DNA of 64,000 nt from Bryopsis sp. KO-2023 (taxonomy: Eukaryota; Chlorophyta; Ulvophyceae; Bryopsidales; Bryopsidaceae): positions 3,472,001 through 3,536,000 of the forward strand of contig BSYQ01000009.1 in assembly GCA_030272585.1 (NCBI GenBank), in the 5' to 3' direction. The notes beneath the pieces were generated by a model. The model did not search any database, was not told the origin of the DNA, and saw only the letters and a program-made list of their open reading frames with translations. Numbering within the stretch: the stretch's first letter is position 1; every line of letters starts with the position of its first letter. This document shows positions 22,735-32,521 of the stretch, one piece after another. A program made the position numbers and the translations under genes.

Positions 22735-23418
22735 CTAGAACAGATGTTTTTGTTTTTTTTCAACTCTCATTTTAGCTTTCTCTCCTGTACATTCCTGTTT
22801 TTTTTTTCCTGTGCGCTTTACATTTTCTACTTTTTTTTTTGCACTTCTTCTTTTGAGAATAATTTTCTCCTTTTTTCTTACACATATATATTTTTTTCCG
22901 TGGGATTCCACAGATATGTTGTTCGACTGGAAGCTTGATTGCGCATCGCTGGATCCTTTGGGATGCATGTTCTCTTTACACATTTCCTCACTCTTCAGAA
23001 TGTGCTTCCATGTCAGACTGAGAGTTCTGCAGAGTTCATCAACATAGAGACGTGTTCCATTGTCTTCCATTTCCTTTTGACAGAACACTGAAAAATCGCT
23101 GTTGAAAAGGTTTACCCTGTGTTGCGTAGAGTGAGAGAAAAATATGTAGGAGGGCGTCGTGTCGAATCGTAGTTAGTTTTCCTTTTTGGTGAGTGGGTGC
23201 GGAGGTGTAGTTCGGGAGAATTCTCTGTTGTAGCCAGGAATAGGTTTGTTCAACTCTTGCCTTTTTTCAAAAAACGATCGATTTTCCTGGGGGGGGTGGA
23301 AGGGGGGCTCCAAAACTCATTTTTGGTGCACAAGTCCTTTTGCTTGCAATGAATTCATCCATCTGAAAGACAAAGGCATTCACATCCATATTCCACATCC
23401 TTTCCGCTTCTTTCAAAT
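22735..23418 (-). CDS. Possible unknown gene (two exon-like segments)
   Basis: Two minus-strand segments look coding: 23418-23317, reading through WNMDVNAFVFQMDEFIASK, and 23087 down to 22735, reading CQKEMEDNGTRLYVDELCR then LSLTWKHILKSEEMC. Both follow plausible acceptors (ATCTAG and TTTTTCAG) and can be joined in phase through a non-consensus GTTTTG donor. An upstream exon or 5' UTR could lie at about 28725-28810, ending in GGAG|GTGAG exactly where element A inserted. I do not recognise the product. It is acidic and predicted helical, without a signal peptide. The 3' part becomes very Lys-rich and may be untranslated or intronic. Confidence 0.3.
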
Positions 23419-23503
23419 CTAGATATTGATACAATATATATATATATCGTGTTTTTCTTACTTCCAACAGGTCAAGTTAAAATTGAAACACATCCATCCT
23501 CAC

Positions 23504-23765
23504 TGTAAAGGATTGAGAGGGTGGAGTCAGATGGATGACGCAAGAGATAGGAAGATGGGTTAGGAAAGTACGGGAATGTGTATTGTAAAGAGGCAGTACT
23601 AAGGAAGAGGTACTGTGAGTAATGAGGCAGTACAGGACGGGAACAGATATTTATTGATGGATGGAAATAGTTGCAATATCCTTGTAAGTCCCTTCTGGGC
23701 CAAGACTGCGTGTTCTCTGTGTGTTGTACCCATTCACGAATCAGTCGGAAAGTCTCGTTATTATA
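23504..23765 (+). repeat. 5' LTR of element A
   Basis: 262-bp direct repeat, same as 28458-28719. A T-rich box and ATATTTATTG occur inside it. Confidence 0.95.
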
Positions 23766-23778
23766 TGGTTTCGGAGCC

Positions 23779-25356
23779 ATGAATGAGCCTGGAGAACCTG
23801 GAGAGATTTTGGCGGAGGGCTCACAACTGGGGCAGGCAACCGCCATGGAGTCAGAAATTGTGAGGGCTATTCAAGCAAGCCTACGGGAAGAGTTTTCGCA
23901 GTTGGAACTACGCATGTCGGCACTGGAGGCTTCGCAAGGCCGGAGGCCAACCCCAGAACGGGGTGTCCAAGAGTACAACGCTCTGTTTCGCAAACTGGCC
24001 GTCAGAATACCAGAAGCTAGCGAGGAAGAATTGGTTGGGCACTACTTGGCGGGACTTCACCCCCATATTCGCGTTCAAGTCGAAACGCGTAAGCCGACCA
24101 CGCTTGAAGACGCCACTTCGCTAGCCAGCGACTGGGAAGCTTTGGGCCTCGCAGGAAACAAGGAAGCAAAAGTACACTCGGCAGAGAGTTATATGGAGGG
24201 TGAAGACAAACTGGAAGTATTTCCGATCAACGGCAAGGGATTGGTAACGTTCCCACTTCAGCTTTCGCGTATGAACGAACTTTTGACAACAGTCCAAAAG
24301 GCCATGCGGAATCCCTGGCTAGCCGAAAGACTTACTGACATAGTCACCAATGCGCAGACGGAGGGGGGAGGTCCTTCGCAGAAACCACTGACAGGAAAGC
24401 CTATGTCTGGGAAGGGGGTCACTGCAGGAAAGCCAGTCAAGCATGTGGATACGAAAGAAGAAAACACTGTCAGCACGGTGTGGATGAATTCTGACTCGGA
24501 AGGAGACGAAGCATATGTGGGGGTGGGGAATACTTCGGATGGCAGCCAACAGAACAGAAGACTTATGCATGTCAATGGGGTTATCAAAGGACAGCAAGTC
24601 AAGTTCTTGATTGACACAGGAGCTGCAGTCAGTATTCTCTATGAGAAGACGTTACGAAAGTTTGGACTTCCACTTCATCCAGGAAAGATGTCTATTCAGG
24701 GCATCACGCAGGACAGTGTACAATCACTCGGAACAACCACAGCAATGGTCGAAGTCGGGCAGAACCAGTCTGAGCTGCAGTTCACTATTTTGGAAGGGCA
24801 TGGACGGAGCATTCTGGGAAAAGAGGCCATCGGGATATTAGGCTTTATCATAGACCCAGGGACTGATCGTTTGGTAGACAAAAAAACAGAGGCAGAAATA
24901 ATCTGTTTTTCAGCTACTACTAAGGAAGCATCAGCAGGGCAAAAAAAGGAGACCCAAGCAGACTCAGGAGAATGTGTACTGACTCTAGGAAATGACACCT
25001 TACTGGGGCCTGGACGAACTACACAAGTCGTTTCCTCTGCTCGATGCTTTCTTCACGGGAATGTGGTTCTGGCTGTTAAGCCGCGAAACGTACACGCAGA
25101 TAAACATGGGTTACGTGTGCATTCGCAACTGGTTGCTGGGCCCACAGAAGGAGAGCCTATCGTCATTGGTGTGGACAATGAGCGAAGTTGTCCAGTCCTG
25201 CTTAAGAAGGGAGCCAAGCTGGCCACGGCGATTTTTTTGGAGAAAGCCAAAGTGCAGCCCGCTGTCTGTACTCAAGAAGATACAAAAAAAGGAGTCCTGG
25301 GTGCGAGTCGTCCGTGCATTCAGGAAACGATGGTAGGACGAACAAGGAAGGCATAA
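23779..25356 (+). CDS. Element A gag-protease ORF
   Basis: Open frame from the ATG at 23779, 13 bp after the LTR. The N-terminal part holds a short retrotransposon Gag segment (EYNALFRKLAVRIPEASEEE and a YLAGLHPHIR motif). No zinc knuckle is seen. An aspartic protease follows at about 24540-24860 with LIDTGAAVSILYEK and SILGKEAIG. After it, about 25000-25280 is a beta-rich stretch with VIGVDNERSCPVLLKKGAKL that resembles a dUTPase-like turn. The frame overlaps the next one by about 40 bp in the -1 register, consistent with the programmed shift used by many Ty3/Gypsy elements. Confidence 0.88.
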   Translation: MNEPGEPGEILAEGSQLGQATAMESEIVRAIQASLREEFSQLELRMSALEASQGRRPTPERGVQEYNALFRKLAVRIPEASEEELVGHYLAGLHPHIRVQVETRKPTTLEDATSLASDWEALGLAGNKEAKVHSAESYMEGEDKLEVFPINGKGLVTFPLQLSRMNELLTTVQKAMRNPWLAERLTDIVTNAQTEGGGPSQKPLTGKPMSGKGVTAGKPVKHVDTKEENTVSTVWMNSDSEGDEAYVGVGNTSDGSQQNRRLMHVNGVIKGQQVKFLIDTGAAVSILYEKTLRKFGLPLHPGKMSIQGITQDSVQSLGTTTAMVEVGQNQSELQFTILEGHGRSILGKEAIGILGFIIDPGTDRLVDKKTEAEIICFSATTKEASAGQKKETQADSGECVLTLGNDTLLGPGRTTQVVSSARCFLHGNVVLAVKPRNVHADKHGLRVHSQLVAGPTEGEPIVIGVDNERSCPVLLKKGAKLATAIFLEKAKVQPAVCTQEDTKKGVLGASRPCIQETMVGRTRKA

Positions 25357-28300
25357 GAATCCAGCTAACTCAGGAGGTGGAGTACTATCCCGAACAGTAC
25401 AAGGACGTGGTCGTTTTTTATCTTAACCGAAGTGTTGTTTTGGGACCAGGGGAGGTTGCAGTTTTGAGTTTGCCTTATGAGCTTCAAGGCGTTCGGGGAC
25501 CTATTATTGACTGTCTTAATACAAAGGGGATTAGATTGGTGATGAAACAGCGGGTGGGGGGCACTTTATTTGGATATCTCGTCAATGATAGCCGTGAAAT
25601 ACAGCATGTGACCCCAAAGACAAGGGCGTGGTTTATACCAGGACGCTTACAGGAGGTGACTGACATTGATGGTCGATGTGCGATGTCCAGAATTCGACGT
25701 AGTGCTTCTGAACAGCCGTATATACGAAAAGCAGAGACTGACTGGAGGCAACAGGAGCGAAGTTCTACAGGACATGGAAAGGAAGGAAGTTGGATTCGGC
25801 GAAAAGAGGAACAAAGAGGGACAGAGCGGAGTGAAACAAAAGTTTGGGATGTTCGGCGTTCTAAGTGGGGACGATACGGAAAGTGGGATGTCCAGGGGGA
25901 GACTCATGGTGTAAACGCAGAAGTTCTGAGCAACGACTTATTCGAACCTGAAAGTCACGATGAGTGTCTGTCTCAACTTATGCAAAGATTTCCTCGAGTC
26001 TTTGATTTGTCACCAGATTCGAGTGGGTTATCACGTGATATGGCCGCTCTCACTATCACGATGTCTGACCTAGAACAAATCGGAACTGCGAGCTTTAGCG
26101 CTTCCAGTGACTGGCAGCCGTTGTCCATGGGACAGGAAGGAGCAGCCGAAGCCGAGATCGCATCCCTCGAACGAAGGGGGATCGTCAAAGAGTTGCGTTG
26201 GGATGAACGCGGACTGTTTTCACAGCCCTTGGTTTTCCAAAAACCAGGGAGCACAGCGGTACGAATTACGTTGGACTGTCGGCGAATCAACAAGCTTTTT
26301 CGAACCTGGAAAACTCCTCTCACTCCCGTAAAAACCATTCTATCGCGGCTGAATCCCGAATACCGGGTTTTTTCGGTAATTGATCTCAAGGATGGTTTCT
26401 TTAATCTGGGAATTGACGAAGAGCTCAGCCAATATTTCTGTTTCAGCATGGGGAAGAAGCGGTACAGGTTTCGGAGATTAGTGCAAGGATTTAACGGGAG
26501 CGCACTAATTTTTCATTCTATTATCACTCGTGTACTGGAAGAAGCTCGGAAGATATTTCCCGATTTGGACGCCGAGGTTTACATTGATGATCTTATCATC
26601 GGAGCCCGCAATGAGTGGGAACACGACCGAAAGCTACAATCCCTTTTTCAAATCTTGGACCGATTCGGATTTAAAGTGAAAAAGGAGAAAGCTCAGCTGA
26701 AGAAAAGCCGAGTCACTTTCCTCGGATTTGAGGTTTCACAAGGGACAGTAAGCTTGGAACCGTACTGCCAAAAGCTGCGTGAAGGATTACCAAAAATACA
26801 AGGGCGTAAGACACTACAACAGGCGCTCGGAATGCTGAACGTAGTAAAAGGACACGTGCCTGGGTTTGCGAGGAAAGTACAGGCAATGTACGAAGAATTA
26901 TCGGCTGTAGGGCGAGAAGCGGATTGGGATCTCGTCAACGAACGTTTCCAAACAGTGGTGGCGGACGTTCTCAGTGCAGTGTACGATATGCGGATGCAGC
27001 AGCCAGGGGAGGACTTCCAACTGTACACGGATTGGTCGTCGGCCGCCGGGGGATATGCATTAACGCAAGGTGATCAGCTTGTGTTTTTGGGATCACATTT
27101 GAACTCTCCGAGCAAAAGGGCAGTATCCAGCTTCCTAGGTGAAGCGCAAACAATTGTTCGCGCGCTAAAGAAAGTAGCGTGGATTACGGGAGGAGCAAAT
27201 GTGCAGGTTTTTACCGATTCCGAAGGGTCGGCTAAAAAGTTTAATTCGGGGAGCTTGACTGACGATACCGATCTAAGGATGCTGCGTCTGCTCAGCTATA
27301 TCACAGGAAATTACACGGTCGGCGGCAATCTTCGTTTTACGCACTTGCCAGGAAAAGTCAATGTGCTTGCCGACTTACTTTCACGTTGGGCGAGTCATGA
27401 GACAGGAGCAAAGCTGACTCTATACCACGTTGACGAGGAAAGGAAGCAGCGAATAAACCAACTTCTTAAGGAAGCGCACAGGGGCCATTTTGGCGTCGCG
27501 AAAATGTTGAAGGTGTTGCGAATGCGAGGAGAAAAAATATCTCGGCCTATTGTGGAGTCCTATGTGCACGCTTGTGTCGTCTGTCAAAAATATGAGCGAC
27601 CAAGGGAGAAGGCACCATGGGGAGATACGAAACGAGGGGGGTGGCCTGGACAAGCAGTCAGCATGGACGTGGTTGGGCCTTTCCCAAAGGGGACTGATGG
27701 CTCCATGTATCTGGTAACCACCATTGATCACTGCTCCCGATTTGCTGAAGCAAGGCCTGTGCCAAGTGCAAATGCTGTTGCTGTGAGTCAAGCTCTGGAA
27801 GTTTGGATACTATCACATGGGCAGCCTCAGGTTGTTATGACTGACAATGCTGCTGTGTTTACTTCGCGACAATTTTTGACTGTAATGGAGAAGTTTGGGA
27901 TCAAGCACGAGTATGTGCCTCCATACTCCCATAAGAGTGCAGGATTGATTGAAAGGTACCACCGCACACTGGAGGACCGCATTAAGCGCATGACTGATGA
28001 CAAGATGATAACGGAGTGGCCTCAGCAAGTCCAGGAAGCCGAAAAGTTGATCCAGGAAATGCCGCATGATGCTACAGGTTTTTCTCCCAGGCAGCTGATG
28101 CAAAGGAGAGATATATGGGATAAGCCGATTTCTGATCAACAATGGAGAAATGATGTCGGCGTTGCTTGGTTCCGAGATGCACTTGGTCGACAGAAAAGAC
28201 AATCCAAACAAAAGTTCGTGGAGGAAAGTTACAAGGTTGGGCAGTGGGTTTGGTGTTACGACCACACTCGAATGAGGTCTGAAGGGGAAAAGTTGAAAGC

Positions 28301-28436
28301 ATTTTGGTATGGACCGTGTCTGTTTGATGGATATGTGTCTAGGCACAGGTGTGTGGTTAATGATCCAGACCAAAGCAAGTTTTTGACTCATGTTGATTTC
28401 GTGAAGCCATGTCGGTTGTCGATGTGGGAATATTAA
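25314..28436 (+). CDS. Element A polymerase ORF (RT, RNase H, integrase)
   Basis: A 1040-residue open frame. A beta-rich stretch at about 25380-25650 (FGYLVNDSREIQHVTPKT) precedes the reverse transcriptase, which has LDCRRINKL, VIDLKDGFFNLGI and the catalytic VYIDDLIIG. RNase H follows with LYTDWSSAAGGYAL, FTDSEGS and a terminal HLPGKVNVLADLLSRW. The integrase has the HHCC finger (HRGHFG ... CVVCQ) and the DDE core (MDVVGPF, TDNAAVF, LIERYHRTLEDR). The order RT-RNH-INT places it in Ty3/Gypsy. Confidence 0.93.
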   Translation: MHSGNDGRTNKEGIRIQLTQEVEYYPEQYKDVVVFYLNRSVVLGPGEVAVLSLPYELQGVRGPIIDCLNTKGIRLVMKQRVGGTLFGYLVNDSREIQHVTPKTRAWFIPGRLQEVTDIDGRCAMSRIRRSASEQPYIRKAETDWRQQERSSTGHGKEGSWIRRKEEQRGTERSETKVWDVRRSKWGRYGKWDVQGETHGVNAEVLSNDLFEPESHDECLSQLMQRFPRVFDLSPDSSGLSRDMAALTITMSDLEQIGTASFSASSDWQPLSMGQEGAAEAEIASLERRGIVKELRWDERGLFSQPLVFQKPGSTAVRITLDCRRINKLFRTWKTPLTPVKTILSRLNPEYRVFSVIDLKDGFFNLGIDEELSQYFCFSMGKKRYRFRRLVQGFNGSALIFHSIITRVLEEARKIFPDLDAEVYIDDLIIGARNEWEHDRKLQSLFQILDRFGFKVKKEKAQLKKSRVTFLGFEVSQGTVSLEPYCQKLREGLPKIQGRKTLQQALGMLNVVKGHVPGFARKVQAMYEELSAVGREADWDLVNERFQTVVADVLSAVYDMRMQQPGEDFQLYTDWSSAAGGYALTQGDQLVFLGSHLNSPSKRAVSSFLGEAQTIVRALKKVAWITGGANVQVFTDSEGSAKKFNSGSLTDDTDLRMLRLLSYITGNYTVGGNLRFTHLPGKVNVLADLLSRWASHETGAKLTLYHVDEERKQRINQLLKEAHRGHFGVAKMLKVLRMRGEKISRPIVESYVHACVVCQKYERPREKAPWGDTKRGGWPGQAVSMDVVGPFPKGTDGSMYLVTTIDHCSRFAEARPVPSANAVAVSQALEVWILSHGQPQVVMTDNAAVFTSRQFLTVMEKFGIKHEYVPPYSHKSAGLIERYHRTLEDRIKRMTDDKMITEWPQQVQEAEKLIQEMPHDATGFSPRQLMQRRDIWDKPISDQQWRNDVGVAWFRDALGRQKRQSKQKFVEESYKVGQWVWCYDHTRMRSEGEKLKAFWYGPCLFDGYVSRHRCVVNDPDQSKFLTHVDFVKPCRLSMWEY

Positions 28437-28457
28437 ATCGATAGCGCAGGGGAAGCG

Positions 28458-28719
28458 TGTAAAGGATTGAGAGGGTGGAGTCAGATGGATGACGCAAGAG
28501 ATAGGAAGATGGGTTAGGAAAGTACGGGAATGTGTATTGTAAAGAGGCAGTACTAAGGAAGAGGTACTGTGAGTAATGAGGCAGTACAGGACGGGAACAG
28601 ATATTTATTGATGGATGGAAATAGTTGCAATATCCTTGTAAGTCCCTTCTGGGCCAAGACTGCGTGTTCTCTGTGTGTTGTACCCATTCACGAATCAGTC
28701 GGAAAGTCTCGTTATTATA
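28458..28719 (+). repeat. 3' LTR of element A
   Basis: 262-bp copy of 23504-23765, followed directly by the CTCAC target duplication. Confidence 0.95.
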
Positions 28720-28902
28720 CTCACCTCCAAAGTCCTGACCCGTGGACAGAGGGGAAGTAAATGAGCGTTATCATCCTGCCCACCAGAGATTTTCTTGAAA
28801 AAATCGGAAATTGACACGATCAGCTACCATAGAGCTTCTTCAAAACGTACAAAACGCATACGAAATGGAGGCTGGTATCGAATCCACCCAAGTTCGAATT
28901 CG
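28720..28902. promoter_or_regulatory. Upstream region of the 5'-nucleotidase-family gene
   Basis: 183 bp between element A and the ATG at 28903. It includes the CTCAC duplication and, on the minus strand, a possible exon end of the unknown gene at 22735-23418. Element A therefore sits immediately upstream of the phosphoesterase gene and may have displaced its promoter. Confidence 0.4.
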
Positions 28903-31900
28903 ATGGCTGAGCATACGGTTTCGCCAACAAGATTTTTTTTTCTCGCTGCAGTTCTGCTACCCCGTGAGTGGGTTTCTTTCGGCAATCGCTCTCGACATTA
29001 CGCTATCTTTCTCAGCCTAATATATATGTGTGTGCTTTTATATTCACACACTCAACATATTTTTTCCTTCTTGTGTGTGGCCTAAAAACAATTCTCTTGC
29101 CTCCACAGCAATTTTGAATCATGATTGTTTCCTATCCGTTTAAAAAATTATTGCACATTTCCAGCTGGGTTTTATCAAAAGCAACACAGACTCCATGGAC
29201 ATCTGTTCTCCATGCTTGGGTTCAAAAAGCAGTTTCACATCATTTAGCTTTCTTTGTTTTTTGTGGTTTTTTTTGAGAATATACCTTATGGACCGATTTG
29301 TAAGTGGATCTTTCTCTTTTCTGATATATCGACAGTTGCAGCAGCCAATGTGAAATTCACGGTTCTTCATTTCAACGATTTCCATGCTAGAATTGAGCCG
29401 GACGATGAAACCCACACATGGTGTGACGAACGGGCGATGGATTCAGGTTGAAATTTCGAATTGCGATTCACCGCTGTAAAAAGCTCGGTCAAAATTCCTT
29501 GGATGAATTCATTTAGTGGAGGTGAACCCCTATATACGTGTGTGTTTCGGTTGCTTTTGTTCCATGTCTGTCTGTTTGTCTTTTTTTGGGGGGGAGCAGG
29601 TGGGGGTTCTCTACTTCCTACAGGTTTCGACCGGGTTTAAAAACCTCAGGTGGAAATGAGTGAGTTATGTTTGCTGGATGATCGTTATATTCTTGTAGGT
29701 GCCTGTCATGGGGGCATCGCAAGAATGAAAACGATCATAGACAAGGAGCTGGCGCTGGGCAACCATGTCATTGTTTTAAATGCTGGAGACAATTTCATCG
29801 GCACCCTGTGGGATTATCATTTCAAAGGGAATGCAACTGCTCAGTTCATGACCCAGCTGGATATCACAGTCATGGTAGGAAGTTCATTCACAGAAAAAAA
29901 AAGGAAAAAAAACACAAAACAGACATCGGAGCTTTTCGACGTTTTTTCTCATCTTTTAAAAATCTTGGAGCCCTGATGATAGCGAAATATAATAACATAC
30001 AAATTAACGATATATTAATGAATGTATGATTTACATTAGGGAAAATTTGGCCCAACGAAGGCCGTCCACAACGAGGTGATCTAGCCCATGTAAAAATAGA
30101 TTGATTAGATTGATATATTAAGAATATGACAAGAAATAATTTACTTCTTTTTCGTTTTTTCCACTGTGCAATGAGTAGTATGGGTCAGTGGCGACATGAA
30201 TATATGGGCATCCTGTCGCCTTGATTGGTTTTTTTGGGGGTTTTTTCTGCTTCTTGATGGCAGACTCTAGGAAATCACGATTTCGATTATGGACCGGATC
30301 TGCTGGCAGACTTTCTGAAAGGTTTGCCTTTCCCTGTGGTCGGCACCAACGTCAATGCCAACGGTCACGAAATTGGAAAATACATCAAAAAATACCACAT
30401 CATCGACATCGAAGGAAATTTGATCGGCATCTGTGGGTCCACGACAAAGGTGCGATTCTTTTCCAACGTCCCCTCGATTTGAAAAGCGAAAAGTCATCGG
30501 GAAAAAAAAAATGAATCAGGATTTTGGTCATGTTGAAACGAAAAAGCATGTCTTTTACATGATGCTTTGTTTTGGGGCGTTTTCAGGGTTTTTTTATTTA
30601 TTTTCATTTTGATTTCAGTATGTTGGCATCAAAACACATTTCGAATGGAGTTTTATCGCCGTGAACCTTAGCCTCGTAATTGGCTATGTATCCCTTTTCA
30701 ACGACAAAGAAACACAGAATCTGTATTTTTAACTTTTCTTATTTTTCATTTTTACTTTTTTATTTTCTCAGCTTACCATGGAATGGTCCAAGCCGGAGCC
30801 GGTGACAATAGAGGATCCGATTTTGAAAGCAAAAGAATGTATCCAAGAGCTCAAATTGAAGGGGGTTGAAATCATCATTATGCTAACTCATGACGGGTAG
30901 GATCGCCCTTTGCAACACATTCACATTTTCAATTCTTTCATCGAGAAAATAATTCTTCCAACAAATGCAAATAATGAAAAAAAGGAGAAAACTGAACAGC
31001 AAACCCTCCACAATGGATTTTCATCCTCGATACAATGTTTTGTTTTGTTTTTGGGGGAAAGAAGCCACCGAAACCTTGTTTTGTCAATCTGTTGCATTTC
31101 TTGAGGATAATTAAATGTGTCTCTGTTAGTGTTAATGCAAGCTGTCTGACTCGGCTTTTTTAACTGTCAATGAAGGAATAAGAATGATGCTCGTATGGCT
31201 GAAATCGTGCCGGGCATCGATCTCATCGTGGGCGGCCACAGTCACACTTTCCTTTACACTGGGGAGCCTCCGGCCCTGTCATTTGCCCGTGAGTCAAAAG
31301 TTCTTTTTTTTGTCTCTTTCTATTTCAAATCTGAAATAGGCATCCAGCACAGTATGAAAGCCGAAAGAAAATGCAACTGATTGTTTTCATCGCTCCTTTT
31401 AACTTGGGTCGTTCGTTTTTCACTCGGTACTTATATATATATATATAATTTTTTTTAATTTATTTTTGAAAACGTTTCCAAGGATGCTTCCGTTACTTTT
31501 TCCTTCGTTTTTTTAAGCGGAAAAGAAAACATATAAATTACCTTTATTCTGAACATTTTTTTGTTGCATTTTTCAACAGATGGACAACCTCACAGGGACA
31601 AGCCCGATGGGCCCTACCCAGTTTGGCAAGTCTCCAGGGTGGAACCCAACAGAACGATTCCGATATTGCAAGCGAGTTGGGCATCCAGATACATGGGCCG
31701 AGCCGTGGTCGAGTTCGATTCACAGGGGGAGTTGGTCTCTTTGACCGGGGCCCCCATTCTGTTGGGATCAAAGACCAGCGAAAATCCTGTGGAAGAAAAC
31801 CCTGAATTCAAGCGCCAAATCAAAGAGTGAGACAGCAGGGGTTTGGGGGGGGGGTCAAAATTTTACAACACCACTGAAGTTTTTTAGTGCATATGGATGT

Positions 31901-32129
31901 GGATTAAAAAAAATGAGAAGTGCTTTTTTTATCAAGTCCGAAGTTTGTCATCATGTCGTGCCCAGAATGCAAGTCGTCCCTGATTTTTCCATTGCATATC
32001 ATACCATGTGTTTCAACCTGTTTTTTTTTTCCATTGTTTTCTTGTTTCAATTTTGACGATTGTTATTTCTTTTCTGTTTTTTTTTTGTGGCGAAGGCTGA
32101 AGGAGCATTGGGACGAATACCAGCAATGA
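28903..32129 (+). CDS. Secreted 5'-nucleotidase-family metallophosphoesterase, catalytic domain only
   Basis: Predicted to hydrolyse nucleotides or related phosphate esters outside the cell or in the secretory pathway. Exons: 28903-28963, 29336-29446, 29699-29874, 30264-30449, 30772-30896, 31176-31288, 31580-31827 and 32103-32129. They sum to 1047 bp in phase, giving 348 residues. Exon 1 supplies a signal peptide (SPTRFFFLAAVLLPLAAA) cleaving before NVKF. All metal-ligand motifs of the UshA/CD73 family are present: LHFNDFHARIE, NAGDNFIGTLW, GNHDFDYG, MLTHDG and GGHSHTFLYTG. The second family domain (C-terminal substrate-binding, with the aromatic nucleobase stack) is absent: the reading frame stops soon after PILLGSK...QIKE. 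LTR element B begins 157 bp past the stop. The last exon and the exon 6 acceptor (AAG) are the weakest parts of the model. Confidence 0.85.
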
Positions 32130-32285
32130 GGGGGACGATCGACATACGTTTTTGGAAACCAACACTGTATTGTACATTTTATTAGTGATGAGAGTGGATG
32201 AGCTCTGCCATCCATGGTCACCTCCTGCCACATCGTTTTGTTTTGTCTAGTTTTGGGGTTGAAAATTTACGTGTAAATTACGTGG
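32130..32285. other. 3' flank of the phosphoesterase gene up to element B
   Basis: 156 bp ending in the GTGG target duplication of element B at 32282-32285. Probably 3' UTR. Confidence 0.4.
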
Positions 32286-32501
32286 TGTTGACAAGGGCAC
32301 TGAAACTATCCACGAAAGTCTTACAACAACGTCACAAAAAAACATAGCCGCCTTCCAACCTTATAACAATATCCTTTCACCAGATCTAACTCTACAGTGA
32401 GTCATTCACAGATCCCCTTACTTTCCCCATTGGGGCACAATCGTCTCCTTAAATAAACAGATGCCCTCATCTCACAGGACACCAGTTCCACAATCACAAC
32501 A
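32286..32501 (-). repeat. 3' LTR of element B
   Basis: 216-bp terminal repeat, matching 38499-38714. Confidence 0.95.
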
Positions 32502-32521
32502 CGCTTCCTACTGCGCCTAAG

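Larger units (their letters stand above)
23504..28719 (+). mobile_element. LTR retrotransposon A, Ty3/Gypsy type
   Basis: A 5.2-kb element with 262-bp LTRs (23504-23765, 28458-28719) that look identical by eye. It is flanked by the exact 5-bp duplication CTCAC (23499-23503, 28720-28724), so the insertion is recent. The LTRs start TG and end TA. The primer-binding-like TGGTTTCGGAGC begins directly after the left LTR at 23766. A purine-rich GCAGGGGAAGCG precedes the right LTR. Two long overlapping open frames cover gag-protease and RT-RNase H-integrase, in that domain order. The element looks largely whole, though its gag is short. Confidence 0.95.

Noticed and set aside
30619-30700. Possible extra exon between 5'-nucleotidase exons 4 and 5 after a good CAG
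   Set aside because: Exons 4 and 5 join in phase and match family spacing without it, and the stretch shows no family similarity.
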